Source: Pilaira anomala (Eukaryota; Mucoromycota; Mucoromycetes; Mucorales; Mucoraceae). Taken from it: DNA of 64,000 nt. Under the pieces are notes generated by a model that saw only the letters and a program-made list of their open reading frames with translations, did not search any database and was not told the DNA's origin. Below are positions 1 through 10,352 of the stretch, piece by piece. How positions within the stretch are numbered: position 1 is the first letter of the stretch; each line of letters begins with the position of its first letter. The translations under genes and the position numbers were made by a program. The DNA is taken from positions 248,001 through 312,000 of the forward strand of contig JAIXMQ010000029.1 in assembly GCA_025716855.1 (NCBI GenBank), written 5' to 3'.

Positions 1-304
1 TATGAAAACCCCTTTTTTTACATCTTTATTTTCAAACAACTTACCTAATCAGGACATTTTTCGGAGATTTGGTGATATGCAGAAGGTTTTTTTTTTATTC
101 CATTGCATTTTGCTCATCAGATTGATTACCGAAAAAAAAAAAGCGGTATACATTGGCTTTGCAAATTCCCACCAATTAAAAAAAAACAAAAGGAAATGAG
201 TATAACAGATTATATAAAGATAAATATCTTGGCGTATGTATAGATTATACGTCAATATAAACTGCAATTGAGTAATAAATAGACAGTGTTTCTCGAAATT
301 TTTT

Positions 305-474
305 GTGCACCTAAGAAATAAAAAATCGTGCACTAAGTAATAAAAAAATCATGCACTAACTAAAAACAAATGTGCACTTCAAAAAAAAAAAAAAAAATCT
401 TGCGAAAAGTAAAATAAAATTCGTGCAATATGATATTAAAAATTCGTGCAAGATGATAATAAAAATTTGTGCAT
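305..474. repeat. 23-bp-periodic subterminal GTGCA array
   Basis: GTGCA-like hexamers start at 305, 328, 351, 372, (a degenerate one near 400), 423, 446 and 469. The spacing is mostly 23 bp, with A/T-rich spacers resembling each other. Only two or so copies are visible at the right end (about 1325-1355). This is typical of transposase-binding subterminal repeats, although the role here is inferred. Confidence 0.65.
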
Positions 475-477
475 TTA

Positions 478-1246
478 TTATAATGGTTTTCTGTTTAAAC
501 AATCATCAAATCTAGCTACAGAGTGTCTGCAAAAACCTTGTAAATCACTTTGGAGCATTTGATTGCAAGCGTCTCTGATTTTAGAAGACAACGTTTCCTC
601 TTTTAAAAGTGCTTCTCTCTTCACTTTACTTTTACATACTGACCAAAACTGCTCTATTGGGTTGAGTTCAGGTGAATAAGGTGGTAGATAAATACAACCG
701 TAGTCATGAGCTTCGATATACTTTCTAATGTCACCATGACTGTGGATTGGACAGTTATCCATTAACAAATAAAAGCCCTTGAACTCTTCGTACTGGTTCA
801 TAATTCTAATTGTTTCAGCAACAAAGTTGAAATAATGGCCTGTAACAGTTCCCCCTCTTCCCTTCTCTTTCTCAAGTTTTTTGGGAGTTTCGCCAGGTTC
901 TTTTCTCTTTTTTACCAGCTCTGGGCAGTAGTACCGGGTAGATTTAACTCCTTTGCAGCGCCACGAATAGACATACCTTTCTCTAACACCAAAAAGTAAA
1001 ACTTTTCCATGCCCTCTTTCTTGTATTTCCGGTATGTTAAGCTCTGACCTTTTTGGGGATTGTTTTCATCCTTGCTATAGGCTTTTTCGATTTCTCTGGA
1101 GGTTTAAGGTCCATATAGGTAGTGAGGGTGGTCAGGGTAGTAAGAGGATATTGCTCATCGTCAACTTCCATCAGGTACTCGATAACCTCCGTTCCGTTCT
1201 CGTCCGTATACATCTCATCGCCGTTGTAATAGCGAAAATTAGACAT
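478..1246 (-). pseudogene. Broken DDE transposase (DDE_3/Tc1-mariner type)
   Basis: The intact 3' part (478-801) has the second and third catalytic blocks of the DDE_3 fold: an MDNCPIHSH block and a PPYSPELNPIEQFWS block. Upstream, other frames give a helix-turn-helix-like stretch (SIRGAAKELN, about 920-1035) and an acidic N-terminus (start 1246, stop near 1037). Joining these parts needs frame changes near 1040 and 924. The segment between the HTH region and the DN block is far too short, and the first catalytic Asp region is absent, so this is a deleted, non-functional copy. The frames are seen in the sequence; the deletion is inferred from the family's usual length of about 330-350 residues. 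Confidence 0.8.
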
Positions 1247-1393
1247 TTGAATACAGTTTTATTAGAATGTAAAGTAAAAAAGAACATTACTATGAACGAA
1301 TTTTAATATAAAAATGCTTTTTTAGTTAGTACACGATTTTTTATTTCTTAGGTGCACGAAAAATTTCGAGAAACACTGTAACTTATTGTTTAT

Positions 1394-1422
1394 TACAATG
1401 TTTCTCGAAACTACAGTGTTTT
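1394..1422 (+). repeat. Solo TIR-like fragment beside the transposon
   Basis: TACAATGTTTCTCGAAA at 1394-1410, and TACAGTGTTTT just after it, repeat the terminus of the adjacent element in the opposite orientation. They look like the remains of a second, nested or earlier insertion of the same family. Confidence 0.5.
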
Positions 1423-1474
1423 GCGTTTAAAAATAGAATTTTGGGGAAATAATAATAGCCATTTTTGTTTGGCT

Positions 1475-1574
1475 AATAGAAATGTTTGAACTCAATAGAA
1501 TCTTTGCAAGTCCAGTAGAAATTCTTAACAATCAATAGAAACTTTTGACTGTCAGTAGAGATAATTGACTTTTA
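1475..1574 (+). repeat. Five degenerate 20-bp tandem units
   Basis: Units begin at 1475, 1494, 1514, 1534 and 1554, each starting with A[AG]TAGA and followed by a T-rich, GAC/AGTC-like end. The last two units lie inside the left arm of the 415-bp inverted repeat; the first three lie outside it. Confidence 0.6.
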
Positions 1575-1946
1575 TTATAATTCAGAAAAGCTCAAAAAAG
1601 CAGCAAAGAGTTTCTTCCTTTGGAACAACTATTAAACCAGAATTTTCCTTTTTCAATTCCATATCAACACGTTCTTCTTCCTTCAGACATAAAAACAACG
1701 TAGCAATTAGTTCAAACATCTTTACCCAGTTAAAACGGTCACTCCAGTTCGTAGGGATATCTGCTGATCTCAATTCAACAAACTTCCATAATCGATCTTC
1801 TTTCAAGTTCATTTTAGAGTGGGTGATTGTATGTTTGATCACTTGAACACCAAAAAGTTGTTTTTTTCAAGGCTGTTTTTAATCGGCTATTCTTAAAATG
1901 ACTAAGAATGTAACAAAGCGCACCATTACATTCAACTAAGAGCTTT
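1531..1946. repeat. Left arm of a ~415-bp inverted repeat
   Basis: This stretch is the near-perfect reverse complement of 4185-4598. It contains the 3' end of the broken orphan-family gene on the minus strand. Both arms share the same A7-tract frame break (AAAAAAACAACTTTTT), so one arm was copied after the gene had already decayed. About 2.2 kb separates the arms. Confidence 0.9.
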
Positions 1947-3476
1947 AAAGTGTCTTCAAGAGTATGACCGATATTCTCTTGCAGTAAACCACTAGAAGAT
2001 TCAATAAACATAACTTAGGAATTATTGGTTTTTCCAAGACCATCAGCATATTTCCTATCTGTACTTGCTGATGCATAATCAACTTCAACGATTTGTGCGT
2101 ATTTTTGAGTTTAAACTAGCTTTTCACACCACGAGAAATCAAGTAAACCGGTTTCTTTAGATAGGTATTTAAACATGGGTATAACATATTCAACAAATGG
2201 AGTTCTCTCGTGGTTATTGTTGAAGACTATTGGCTGTTTACAATTACAATGAAAGTCTGTTAAAGTGTATGATATAATGTTGGCAAGATATTTAGTATCG
2301 ATATCTATTGACTTGTGAATCAAATGGCTCCAAATTTTATATGGGAATTCAGCAAAGTCATAGTTTAGAGCGTCATCAAGAAAATTCAGGATATTGTTGA
2401 TTTTTGACAATGATTCGTTTTTCTCCTGCATTTTACAGTTTTCCTTATATTCCTTCATTGCATCTGTATTTTTGTAGTTTTCATCGTTCTCGAGAAAATC
2501 GACCCCTAAAGAACATAAATCAGCTATGGCTTTCCTATTTACTTTTTGAATTTTGGGTTTGTGCGGTGTTGATAAACAAGATAATGCTGAATTTAAAATA
2601 AATTTTTTTGATTCTTTTCCATAGTTATGCTTTTTGCATTTGGTTCGTTTAGTTCATGTTGAGTACTTGATACGCTTGTCTGGTGTAGACTACGTGATTC
2701 AGCTTGCTCACTTTGTCTTGCATTAGAGACATCAATCAATACTTCTGATCTGGTGCCAGCAGCCGCGGTAATTCCAGCTCCAATAGCGTATATTAAAGTT
2801 GTTGCAGTTAAAACGTCCGTAGTCAAATTTTAGTCTTTAGGCGAAGTGGCCTGGTCTTCATTGATCAAGCTCGTTTCTGCCGAGACTTTTTTTTTGGTTA
2901 TGCTATGAGTGGCTCCGGTCATTTGTAGTCTCAAGCCAAATAATTACCATGAGCAAATCAGAGTGTTTAAAGCAGGCTTTTAGGCTTGAATGTGTTAGCA
3001 TGGAATAATGAAATATGACTTCAGTCCCTATTTCGTTGGTTCAGGAACTAGAGTAATGATGAAACTGTTTGATAGAACTGTGTGTCATGTCTACACCTAA
3101 AATTTCGGCTTCTTGTGCTGTTCTCTTCTTTGCTTCTTTTATCTTGATGTTATTTAAATACTCTTTATTTTCTTTTAAAACCGTATTTGCTTTTAGAATT
3201 AATTTCTTTTGAAAAGCTTTTTTTGGAACAGTATGTATAAACTTCTTTGAGATATATCCGGGTATCCTTATTAAAATCAGTATCATTATTGTATCTATTG
3301 GATAGCAAATATAACCCTTGAATCAAGTTGTTGTAAAAGTGTTTGATATTAAGTTCAGAGAGAGTTTTGATGGGGATTGCAGAGATGTGTTCCATTGGGT
3401 CACAGAATTTAACAATGGAACTGTTAAGGATATAGGGCTCAAACTCTAGCTCTTGTCTGATCGCCTCTGGTATCAC
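1582..3476 (-). pseudogene. Broken orphan-family gene, interrupted by rDNA
   Basis: Several minus-strand frames read as one decayed protein. The N-terminus is at 3476 (MIPEAIRQELEFEP); the frame breaks in an A7 tract near 3215 and continues to 3060 (EAEILGVDMTHSS), where an 18S rDNA fragment intervenes. It resumes at 2748 and runs through 2593, 2458-2111 and 2011-1814 to 1582, with further stops and frame shifts. Visible motifs include ADGLGK followed by FIESSSG and a C-terminal IPTNWSDRFNWVKMFELIATL. By recollection it resembles multi-copy uncharacterised families of Mucorales. The D..E.SG arrangement could be a remnant nuclease-like core, but that is only a guess. Some of the breaks could be introns; the frame shifts in homopolymers argue for decay. 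Confidence 0.6.
2749..3060 (+). rRNA. Partial 18S rRNA fragment (V4 region), inserted
   Basis: The sequence from TCTGGTGCCAGCAGCCGCGG (530 loop) to GAACTAGAGTAATGAT is recognisable eukaryotic small-subunit rRNA covering the V4 region, in plus orientation. It is about 312 of the usual ~1800 nt, so it is not a functional gene. Both junctions carry the tetranucleotide TGAT, which may be a short target duplication or repair microhomology. It sits antisense within the broken orphan gene. Confidence 0.9.
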
Positions 3477-3677
3477 ATAATTTTTTGGGATGCTACTTGG
3501 TAACTATGGTTTGGCCCTTCAAGATTTATACGCAACAAACTCTCCAAAAAAAAAAATGAATTTATCATTGGCTCTTTACATCACAAGTTATGTCTGACTT
3601 GCAAATCTGATTTAAAACATTACAAGCAAATAATAGATGACGCAGAGGTAAGAAAATTGCAGCTTTTACATTGTTAA

Positions 3678-3831
3678 GCCTATAAATCCAAAGGGAAACA
3701 CCCTCTTCAGTCCTTGTCAAACCAGACAGAAGCCAGTCCTGGAAGGGAGGGAGGGGTCTCTGTAACTTTTGGTTGGTATGCAGAATCATCTAGCGTTTGG
3801 GACGTGATGGTGGGGCTCGCCGATGTTCTGT
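3678..3831 (+). repeat. 154-bp direct repeat, copy 1
   Basis: Starts GCCTATAAATCCAAAGGG and ends GCTCGCCGATGTTCTGT. It is nearly identical to 3859-4012 and clearly GC-richer than its surroundings. A 27-bp spacer separates the copies. No protein family was recognised in any frame. Confidence 0.9.
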
Positions 3832-3858
3832 AGTAATGAGTTTTGCTAGGAATTAAAA

Positions 3859-4012
3859 GCCTATAAATCCAAAGGGAAACACCCTCTTCAGTCCTTGTCA
3901 AACCAGACAAAAGCCAGTCCTGGAAGGGAGGGAGAGGTCTCTGTAACTTTTGGTTGGTATGCAGAATCATCTAGCGTTTGGAACGTGATGGTGGGGCTCG
4001 CCGATGTTCTGT
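3859..4012 (+). repeat. 154-bp direct repeat, copy 2
   Basis: Second copy of the 154-bp unit with only a few substitutions (for example GACAAAAGCC for GACAGAAGCC). It may be a SINE-like or satellite unit, or a duplicated promoter block; nothing in the sequence decides this. Confidence 0.9.
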
Positions 4013-4184
4013 TTAATTGACCTAGCAGCTTTTCTGGTTAAGAGCTTGTAATAAGGCAAGTTGCATTTTTTTTTTTTTTGGTAACATTAAAATGACAATA
4101 CTAATTATATTAATTTTATACTATTTTACATCTGCCAAGTTTTTACAAAAAGAAATTTTCGCAGTGAATCTATAGGAAAGGACA

Positions 4185-4598
4185 AAGCTCTTAGTTGAAT
4201 GCAATGGTGCGCTTTGTTACATTCTTAGTCATTTTAAGAATAGCCGATTAAAAACAGCCTTGAAAAAAACAACTTTTTGGTGTTCAAGTGATCAAACATA
4301 CAATCACCCACTCTAAAATGAACTTGAAAGAAGATCGATTATGGAAGTTTGTTGAATTGAGATCAGCAGATATCCCTACGAACTGGAGTGACCGTTTTAA
4401 CTGGGTAAAGATGTTTGAACTAATTGCTACGTTGTTTTTATGTCTGAAGGAAGAAGAACGTGTTGATATGGAATTGAAAAAGGAAAATTCTGGTTTAATA
4501 GTTGTTCCAAAGGAAGAAACTCTTGCTGCTTTTTTGAGCTTTTCTGAATTATAATAAGAGTCAACTATCTCTACTGACAGTCAAAAGTTTCTATTGAT
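4185..4598. repeat. Right arm of a ~415-bp inverted repeat
   Basis: Reverse complement of 1531-1946 with only scattered differences. On the plus strand it encodes a copy of the C-terminal part of the orphan protein (4288-4554, with SADIPTNWSDRFNWVK and the tail KEEERVDMELKKEN). Homology stops sharply at 4185 (inner end) and 4598 (outer end). Confidence 0.9.
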
Positions 4599-6909
4599 AG
4601 TAATATTACGATTGGGCTGAATACGCACACATATATAACCGCCTCTCATCTTCTAAATATAATTCAGTCGCCGTTTGGTTCAATTACATACAAAATTTAT
4701 AAGTAGTGTGTGATAACTAAGTCATGAAAGAAACCATTCTGTGGTTTATTGTTAAGATTTGTATTATTCAGCACTTTATTCAAATAAAATAGTAATATTT
4801 AATGTATATATTTACCAATCTTTATATTTAAAAAAAAAAACATTATCTAGTATTTTTTCTGTGTAATATGTATATCTAGATGCTCTATTTTGTAATTGAG
4901 AAAAGCAAATTTATCTTAGATCTCACAGGGCTGTTAGATTTTATTTTCATACCATCATCTTTAGCTCAGACTTTTTTTTTAAAGTTTTTCTGGTACCTTT
5001 ATTCATGCAGTTGCAGCCAATCTTATTTTTAATGGTTTAAACTCAGTTTTCGACACGAAAAATTATAATCAACAAACTCATAAGTACTGTTTGATAAAAG
5101 TAAGGCATTTCTACCATTAATATTTCAAATACTGTATAGCATCTGCTTTTACTTTTTCCAATATTATTATATTAAGAGTAAATAATATAATCCTTGTTTC
5201 AAAAAGTTTAGTCTTTTGGAAAAAACTTTTGTCCCTGAATTTTTCCTTTGCTAGTTTTCTCGGGTCGGAATCGATAGTACATTCTAAAACTTTTATATCG
5301 TATCAGATTTTACCAGTGTATTTTCTGATGAAAGGTTTTAAGTTTACTTCTACTCACGCGTAAAAAAAAAACCTTTATTTTGTAGAAAATATAGCTTTCT
5401 GAAACACGCACCTGTCAGATTAATATTTTGATTTGTGTTGCATTTTAGGTCTTTAATTTTGATCGCCTGTCAAAAATAAAAGTGAAAATTAAATCATTTC
5501 AAACCTATTATTATACATATGTACACACATAATTTGTAAAAACCTTTATGTAACTATTAGTTAATTTAATCTGTATGATATGTATATCATATACTGAATT
5601 ACTTTTTTTTTTTGGATTTTTAAAAATGTACAGGGTTCTTCGATAACTAGCCTTTTTTTTTTTCTGAAGTATAGCACTCTTATGCTTAGATACGTATAGG
5701 CTTTAACATGCCAATTAAGCTTTTTTTTTAGCAGTAAGTCAGAGCTCAAAAACATATGTGCTGCAATTGCTCTGCAGGACCAGCCAAAGTGTCGTAACTG
5801 AATGCTACACCTGATGTGTATTTGAATGTAGTTTATCGTTTATAAATACGATAGCATGATTTATATAAAGAATCAACTAGGCATTTGGAGTAAAAAAAAA
5901 TCAATGCATGTAAGAATAAAAGGAAGTTGGTTTATGTCATTATATAAAATCATAGTATATACTTATTCAAAATGGCTTTGTGTTATACACGAAGAACCAT
6001 GTTGAGGTTTTAGGCCTCAATTTCTGAAATTTTAAGATACAAAAAAAAGGTGGGCCCACTGATAAGCCCAATTATAAAAAGCGTACTGTACCGCACCAAA
6101 ATAAAAAAGAAAACGTACCGTCTCTAATTTTTTATGTCTTCTTTGTAAAAATCTTGGACTTACGTATTATGAAGTTCATAAGTTTATTTTTCTATAAATG
6201 ATAATTGAACTGTCTTTTAGGCTAGTTTTTCAACACTTAATTGAAAGTGCTATACATAATCTTAGGATGTATAAGATAGTAGACTAAGCTTAACATTTTA
6301 TATAATTAAGTTTTTTTTAGCTTCATAACTATACATAAACATTAAATGAAAACTGTATCGTTGTGTCTCAGAATATAATATAATATAGAAAAAAAAATGC
6401 AGGCTGCATTATTTCTAACAGTCAGAAAGTCATAAATCATATTCAATATATCATTTAAGAATATTTGTGTCGTTTCTTTGCGATTAATTTACGTTAACGA
6501 TTAACCAAATCCGGGAAAGCTAAGACTTCTTGATTTTGTATCAGCATAATATGTATGTATGTACACACCAGCTCTTGAGTGTTTTGATATAAAAATATTG
6601 ATGCTAGTGGTGGGAAATTTATGAAATAGAAAAAGAAGTTTTTGATACCAGTCTGTGAAAATTTACTTTTATCATTATTATACCATATATTTATCCCAAT
6701 CAAGACAGTGCTTGCTTTTCGAATTATAAATGGCTATTTCCATGAGACATGTCACCTCGTTACTTGAGTACCGCTCTTTTAAGAAGGTTTATTAAATCAA
6801 AATTAGACAAATGTAGTGACATATATGAACTTAAAAGTGACTCCAGTAATTACAAATTAACTAGTAAGTCACTTTTTTTTTTCCACAAACACTAATCGCT
6901 ACATAGCAC

Positions 6910-7375
6910 CACATTATATGAAGTTTATTCGTGCGTTGTATAGAATGTATATCAACTTGCATGAATGCCGGAATTTTTTTTTCGTAAATTTGACTTTTTT
7001 TTTTCTGTTTTTTCTCTTTCAGTTGGGTTATATAGCAAAAGACGTACGAAGCCCAGAATTTATTGAAGAGCACATATCAAATATCTACTTGCATGTATGC
7101 TTCATTTTAACTTTTTTATTTTTTTTTATTTTTATTTTTATTTTTTTTCCTGCTTTTTTTCTTGTTTTCTTGTTTTCTTGTCCTTCTTTTACATAGCTTA
7201 TATTCAAAGAGATATTAAACCTCAAATTTATTGAAGTACATCAAACATTAATACAATATACTGTATATAGTAAAGCTGGATTGAGCGAAGGCACATTAAA
7301 ATGATAATGAACTCATGCTGCGGTGGATACAAAAGGCATAGCTTCGTCAACACCCGCATGATTTGCTAACCTTTA
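6910..7375 (+). pseudogene. Decayed casein-kinase-1-like fragments, duplicated
   Basis: Two stretches following poly-T plus AG read like CK1 catalytic loops: GYIAKDVRSPEF at about 7024-7060 and YIQRDIKPQ at about 7200-7230 (compare HRDIKPEN). Both end in the same nucleotides (AATTTATTGAAG) and are preceded by similar ATATCAA..CTTGCATG sequence, so the exon seems to have been tandemly duplicated. Downstream, GYKRHSFVNTR (7325-7357) resembles the CK1 signature GTKRFASINTH. No continuous frame survives. The similarity was judged by eye and is weak in each part, but the order of motifs is right. Confidence 0.4.
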
Positions 7376-8408
7376 TAGCCATAAAGGTAGAGGTTAAATA
7401 AATAATCCTTTTTGAGAAAAATATTTGATAATTAACGCATCAGTACATTTGAAGAAAGAAATATTGCTGTGGTAAACTATTACTATGTTTCAACCTAAAT
7501 GAAAAGGTATGTACCAAACGTTATACATGTCTAAAGTTAAAACCATACCCAAAGTATTATGTCAAAGCTAATAAATTAATTCATCTTTTAAGAATCGCAA
7601 ACAGTTAGTAGCTGATCTTACAACTCTAGAAATAAAATAAGAAAAAAGTAAAAACACAAACTTACAAATTAGTGGCATATTGTAGCCCGAGATTGTTGAG
7701 TATGGTTTTATGAAAAGTATTTTTGAAATTATGCGGAATATCAAGGCAGTCTTTTTAATTGACAAAAAAAAAAATCAAGCCATTTTTTTTTAAAGAAAAA
7801 AATTAATCTGGGTAGGTACATGTATTTGACCTATTGAAAGATAATTAACGAACAAGGTTGGATGGATCTTTCTAGCATATATCGGTACAGAAACTATCCT
7901 AACGGAGAATCAAGTTTTGCTTAAAAAAGAAATTTCTATAATTATTCAAAGAGCCAAAAGACAGAGTTGGAAAGTATTAGTCATTGAGATACAAGCAGAC
8001 TAAAAATGAAAAAAAAAAACATGGATTATTGGTACACAAATAAATATAAAGTTTTTTTTTATTGTCAATAATAAAATGTGCAATGTTTATTTTGCTTTTT
8101 TGACAAGCAAGCAAAACCAATCAGTTTAGGATTGTTCAAATGCCGATACTTGGTTTTAATATATTTGTCATAGAAAAGATAGACTGCAAAAACACTACAA
8201 ACTAAATAAAATCAGTGATACAGAGGCATCAAAGCATACAATGCTTTAGATTTAACTTTATAAAGAAATGATCACCTCGAAGTACATGTTTTTGTTTGTC
8301 TTTGCGCTCAGACCGGCATGACTGCTTTAGACGGAAGCTAAAATCCTTTTAAATGAAAAGCATTTCATTCGCGAAAGAAAAAAATAACGGGGTAGTAAAA
8401 TTTGCTTC

Positions 8409-8415
8409 TATATAA
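8409..8415 (+). promoter_or_regulatory. Candidate TATA box of the HDAC gene
   Basis: TATATAA lies 80 bp upstream of the HDAC start codon. The placement is plausible for a fungal core promoter; such motifs are common in this AT-rich DNA. Confidence 0.35.
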
Positions 8416-8494
8416 CTTTTTTGTATTGCCCTTTTTTCCCTTTTAAACAAATAAAAAAAAAACCCCTCAAGAAAGACGTTTATAGATTCCCTCA

Positions 8495-10288
8495 ATGTCT
8501 AATTCTTATAGTTTAGCTGATTGTTCCAAAAGAAGAGTATCTTATTTTTATGACCGTAAAGTATAAACTGTTTTTGTTCTTAAAAACAAGTAACTTATTC
8601 TTTTTCCTATTATTAGACGATGTTGGAAATTTCAATTATGGACCTGGTGAGTAGTCTATAGAACCAAAAAAGAAAAATTGTATACTTACATATTTTTCAG
8701 GTCATTATATGAAGCCAAAACGTATGCATATGGTTCACAACATGGTAGTGAATTACGGGTTATATAAAAAACTCGACATTGTGGTAAGGATTAACAAGAG
8801 AACATTTTGTGTGTTTTTTTAAAAAAAAAGGACGGTATCTTTATCTATTTTTCTCTGTTGTAATAGAAACCTACAAGGTGTACCGCTTATCAAATGACTC
8901 GTTTTCACTCCGATGAATATGTCAACTTTTTACAAAACGTAACGCCTGATAATTTAGAATTACTTGCTATGCAACACGGTGGTTTAGAACAAGGCATTGC
9001 ACGCTGTAAAGTACATTAATTTACTATTCAAATTTCTTTGTACTTATTTAATATTTTTCTTAATAGTTAATGTGGGTGAAGATTGTCCTGTATTTGAAGG
9101 TCTATTTGAATTTTGTTCAATTTCAGCTGGTGGTTCAATTGGTTAGTGAAAAAGTTTAAAATAAGATTTTTTTTTTCTAATCTCTTTTATTATAAAGGTG
9201 CTGCTAATAAATTATTAAATGGTGAGGCAGATATTGCTATTAATTGGTCTGGTGGACTTCATCATGCTAAAAAGACAGAAGCTTCTGGATTTTGTTATGT
9301 TAATGATATTGTATTGGGTGTATTAGAATTATTAAGGTAAATATTCAATTTTTGTTTTGTTTTACTCGTTTAAAGATACAAACAACATTTATATTAGATA
9401 TCATCAACGTGTTTTATATGTCGATATTGATGTTCATCATGGTGATGGTGTTGAAGAAGCATTTTATACAACAGATCGTGTCATGACTTGTTCATTCCAT
9501 AAGTTTGGTGAGTTTTTTCCAGGTACAGGTGATATAAAAGATACTGGTCTTGGAAACGGAAAGCGTTATGCGGTTAATGTACCTTTAAGAGATGGTATTG
9601 ATGATGAGACATATAAGAGTGTATTTAAGCCCGTTGTTCAGCATATTATGGATTGGTATAAACCCGGAGCAGTCGTTCTTCAATGTGGCGGTGATTCTTT
9701 ATCCGGCGATCGTTTAGGTTGTTTCAATTTATCTATGCGTGGTCATGCTTCTTGTGTCGAATTCATTAAATCATTCAACATACCAATGATGATGGTGGGT
9801 GGTGGTGGATACACAATTCGTAATGTAGCAAGAACATGGACATTTGAAACTGGTTTAGCTGTAGGAGAAGATTTAACACAAGAAGAATTACCATACAATA
9901 ATTATTTCGAATATTATGGTCCTGAATACAAATTAGATGTTCCTTCTAATAATATGACAAATCATAATACCCGTGAATACTTGGATGTTATCATGTAAGT
10001 AGAAAAAAAAAGGAGGGGAGGGGAAGATTTATATTAACTGTTATAAAAGAGCGAAAATTGTAGATAATCTTAGGAGCATGCCTTTTGCACCCTCTGTTCA
10101 AACACAGGAAGTACCTAGAGATTTTAACATAGATGATTATGTTGATGGAGAAGATAGTGAGGCAGAGGATGCAGATCATAGACAAACACGTAAGTCTCAA
10201 CAAATATACTATTAATATTTTGTACATGTATTTACTTTTTTTTTCTTTATTAGAACGTCATAAATTAGAAAATATGGGTGTCCTGTAA
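8495..10288 (+). CDS. RPD3: Class I histone deacetylase (Rpd3/HDAC1-2 type)
   Basis: Nine exons: 8495-8555, 8617-8646, 8701-8783, 8867-9005, 9067-9141, 9198-9336, 9398-9994, 10050-10189, 10254-10288; 432 aa. It should remove acetyl groups from histone tails in Sin3/Rpd3-type nuclear corepressor complexes. The deacetylase domain is complete: [11 protein letters not shown] near residue 21, [12 protein letters not shown] with the tandem active-site His, [12 protein letters not shown] (zinc ligands), [17 protein letters not shown] and [12 protein letters not shown]. The tail is short and acidic ([12 protein letters not shown]). Exon 1 gives KRRVSYFYD, the usual N-terminal block, which supports the start. 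The exon 7/8 join turns the commonly conserved Met of the DVIM block into Ile; an alternative acceptor is possible. It is convergent with the cyclin Q-like gene, only 64 bp away. Confidence 0.95.
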
Positions 10289-10352
10289 TCTATATCTTCT
10301 TTTTTTTATATAGTTAATTAAAACAATTCTCTTTTTTTTTATCCTACTTTTT

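Larger units (their letters stand above)
284..1378 (-). mobile_element. Internally deleted Tc1/mariner-IS630-like DNA transposon
   Basis: Both ends start CAGTGTTTCTCGAAA and form imperfect terminal inverted repeats of about 55 bp (left from 284, right ending 1378; only about two mismatches). The right end is followed directly by TA; the left end is preceded by GA, so the expected TA target duplication is not intact. Between them lies a minus-strand DDE transposase remnant. The left subterminal region carries a regular array of GTGCA-type motifs. At about 1.1 kb the element is short for a Tc1/mariner element (usually 1.3-2 kb), consistent with internal deletion, so it is probably non-autonomous. 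Boundaries are read directly; family assignment rests on the transposase motifs. Confidence 0.85.
4599..8494. other. Gene-poor AT-rich stretch
   Basis: About 3.9 kb with no intact gene. A TATATAA sits at about 4631, possibly a leftover promoter beside the inverted repeat. Long open frames here are poly-T translations. The only protein-like signal is the decayed kinase at 6910-7375. The rest shows simple AT-rich sequence. Confidence 0.6.

Noticed and set aside
1034..1306. Plus-strand ORF of 90 codons
   Set aside because: Opposite strand of the transposase N-terminal region.
6918..7196. Plus-strand ORF of 92 codons
   Set aside because: Mostly poly-T translated as Phe; only short kinase-like pieces within it are meaningful.
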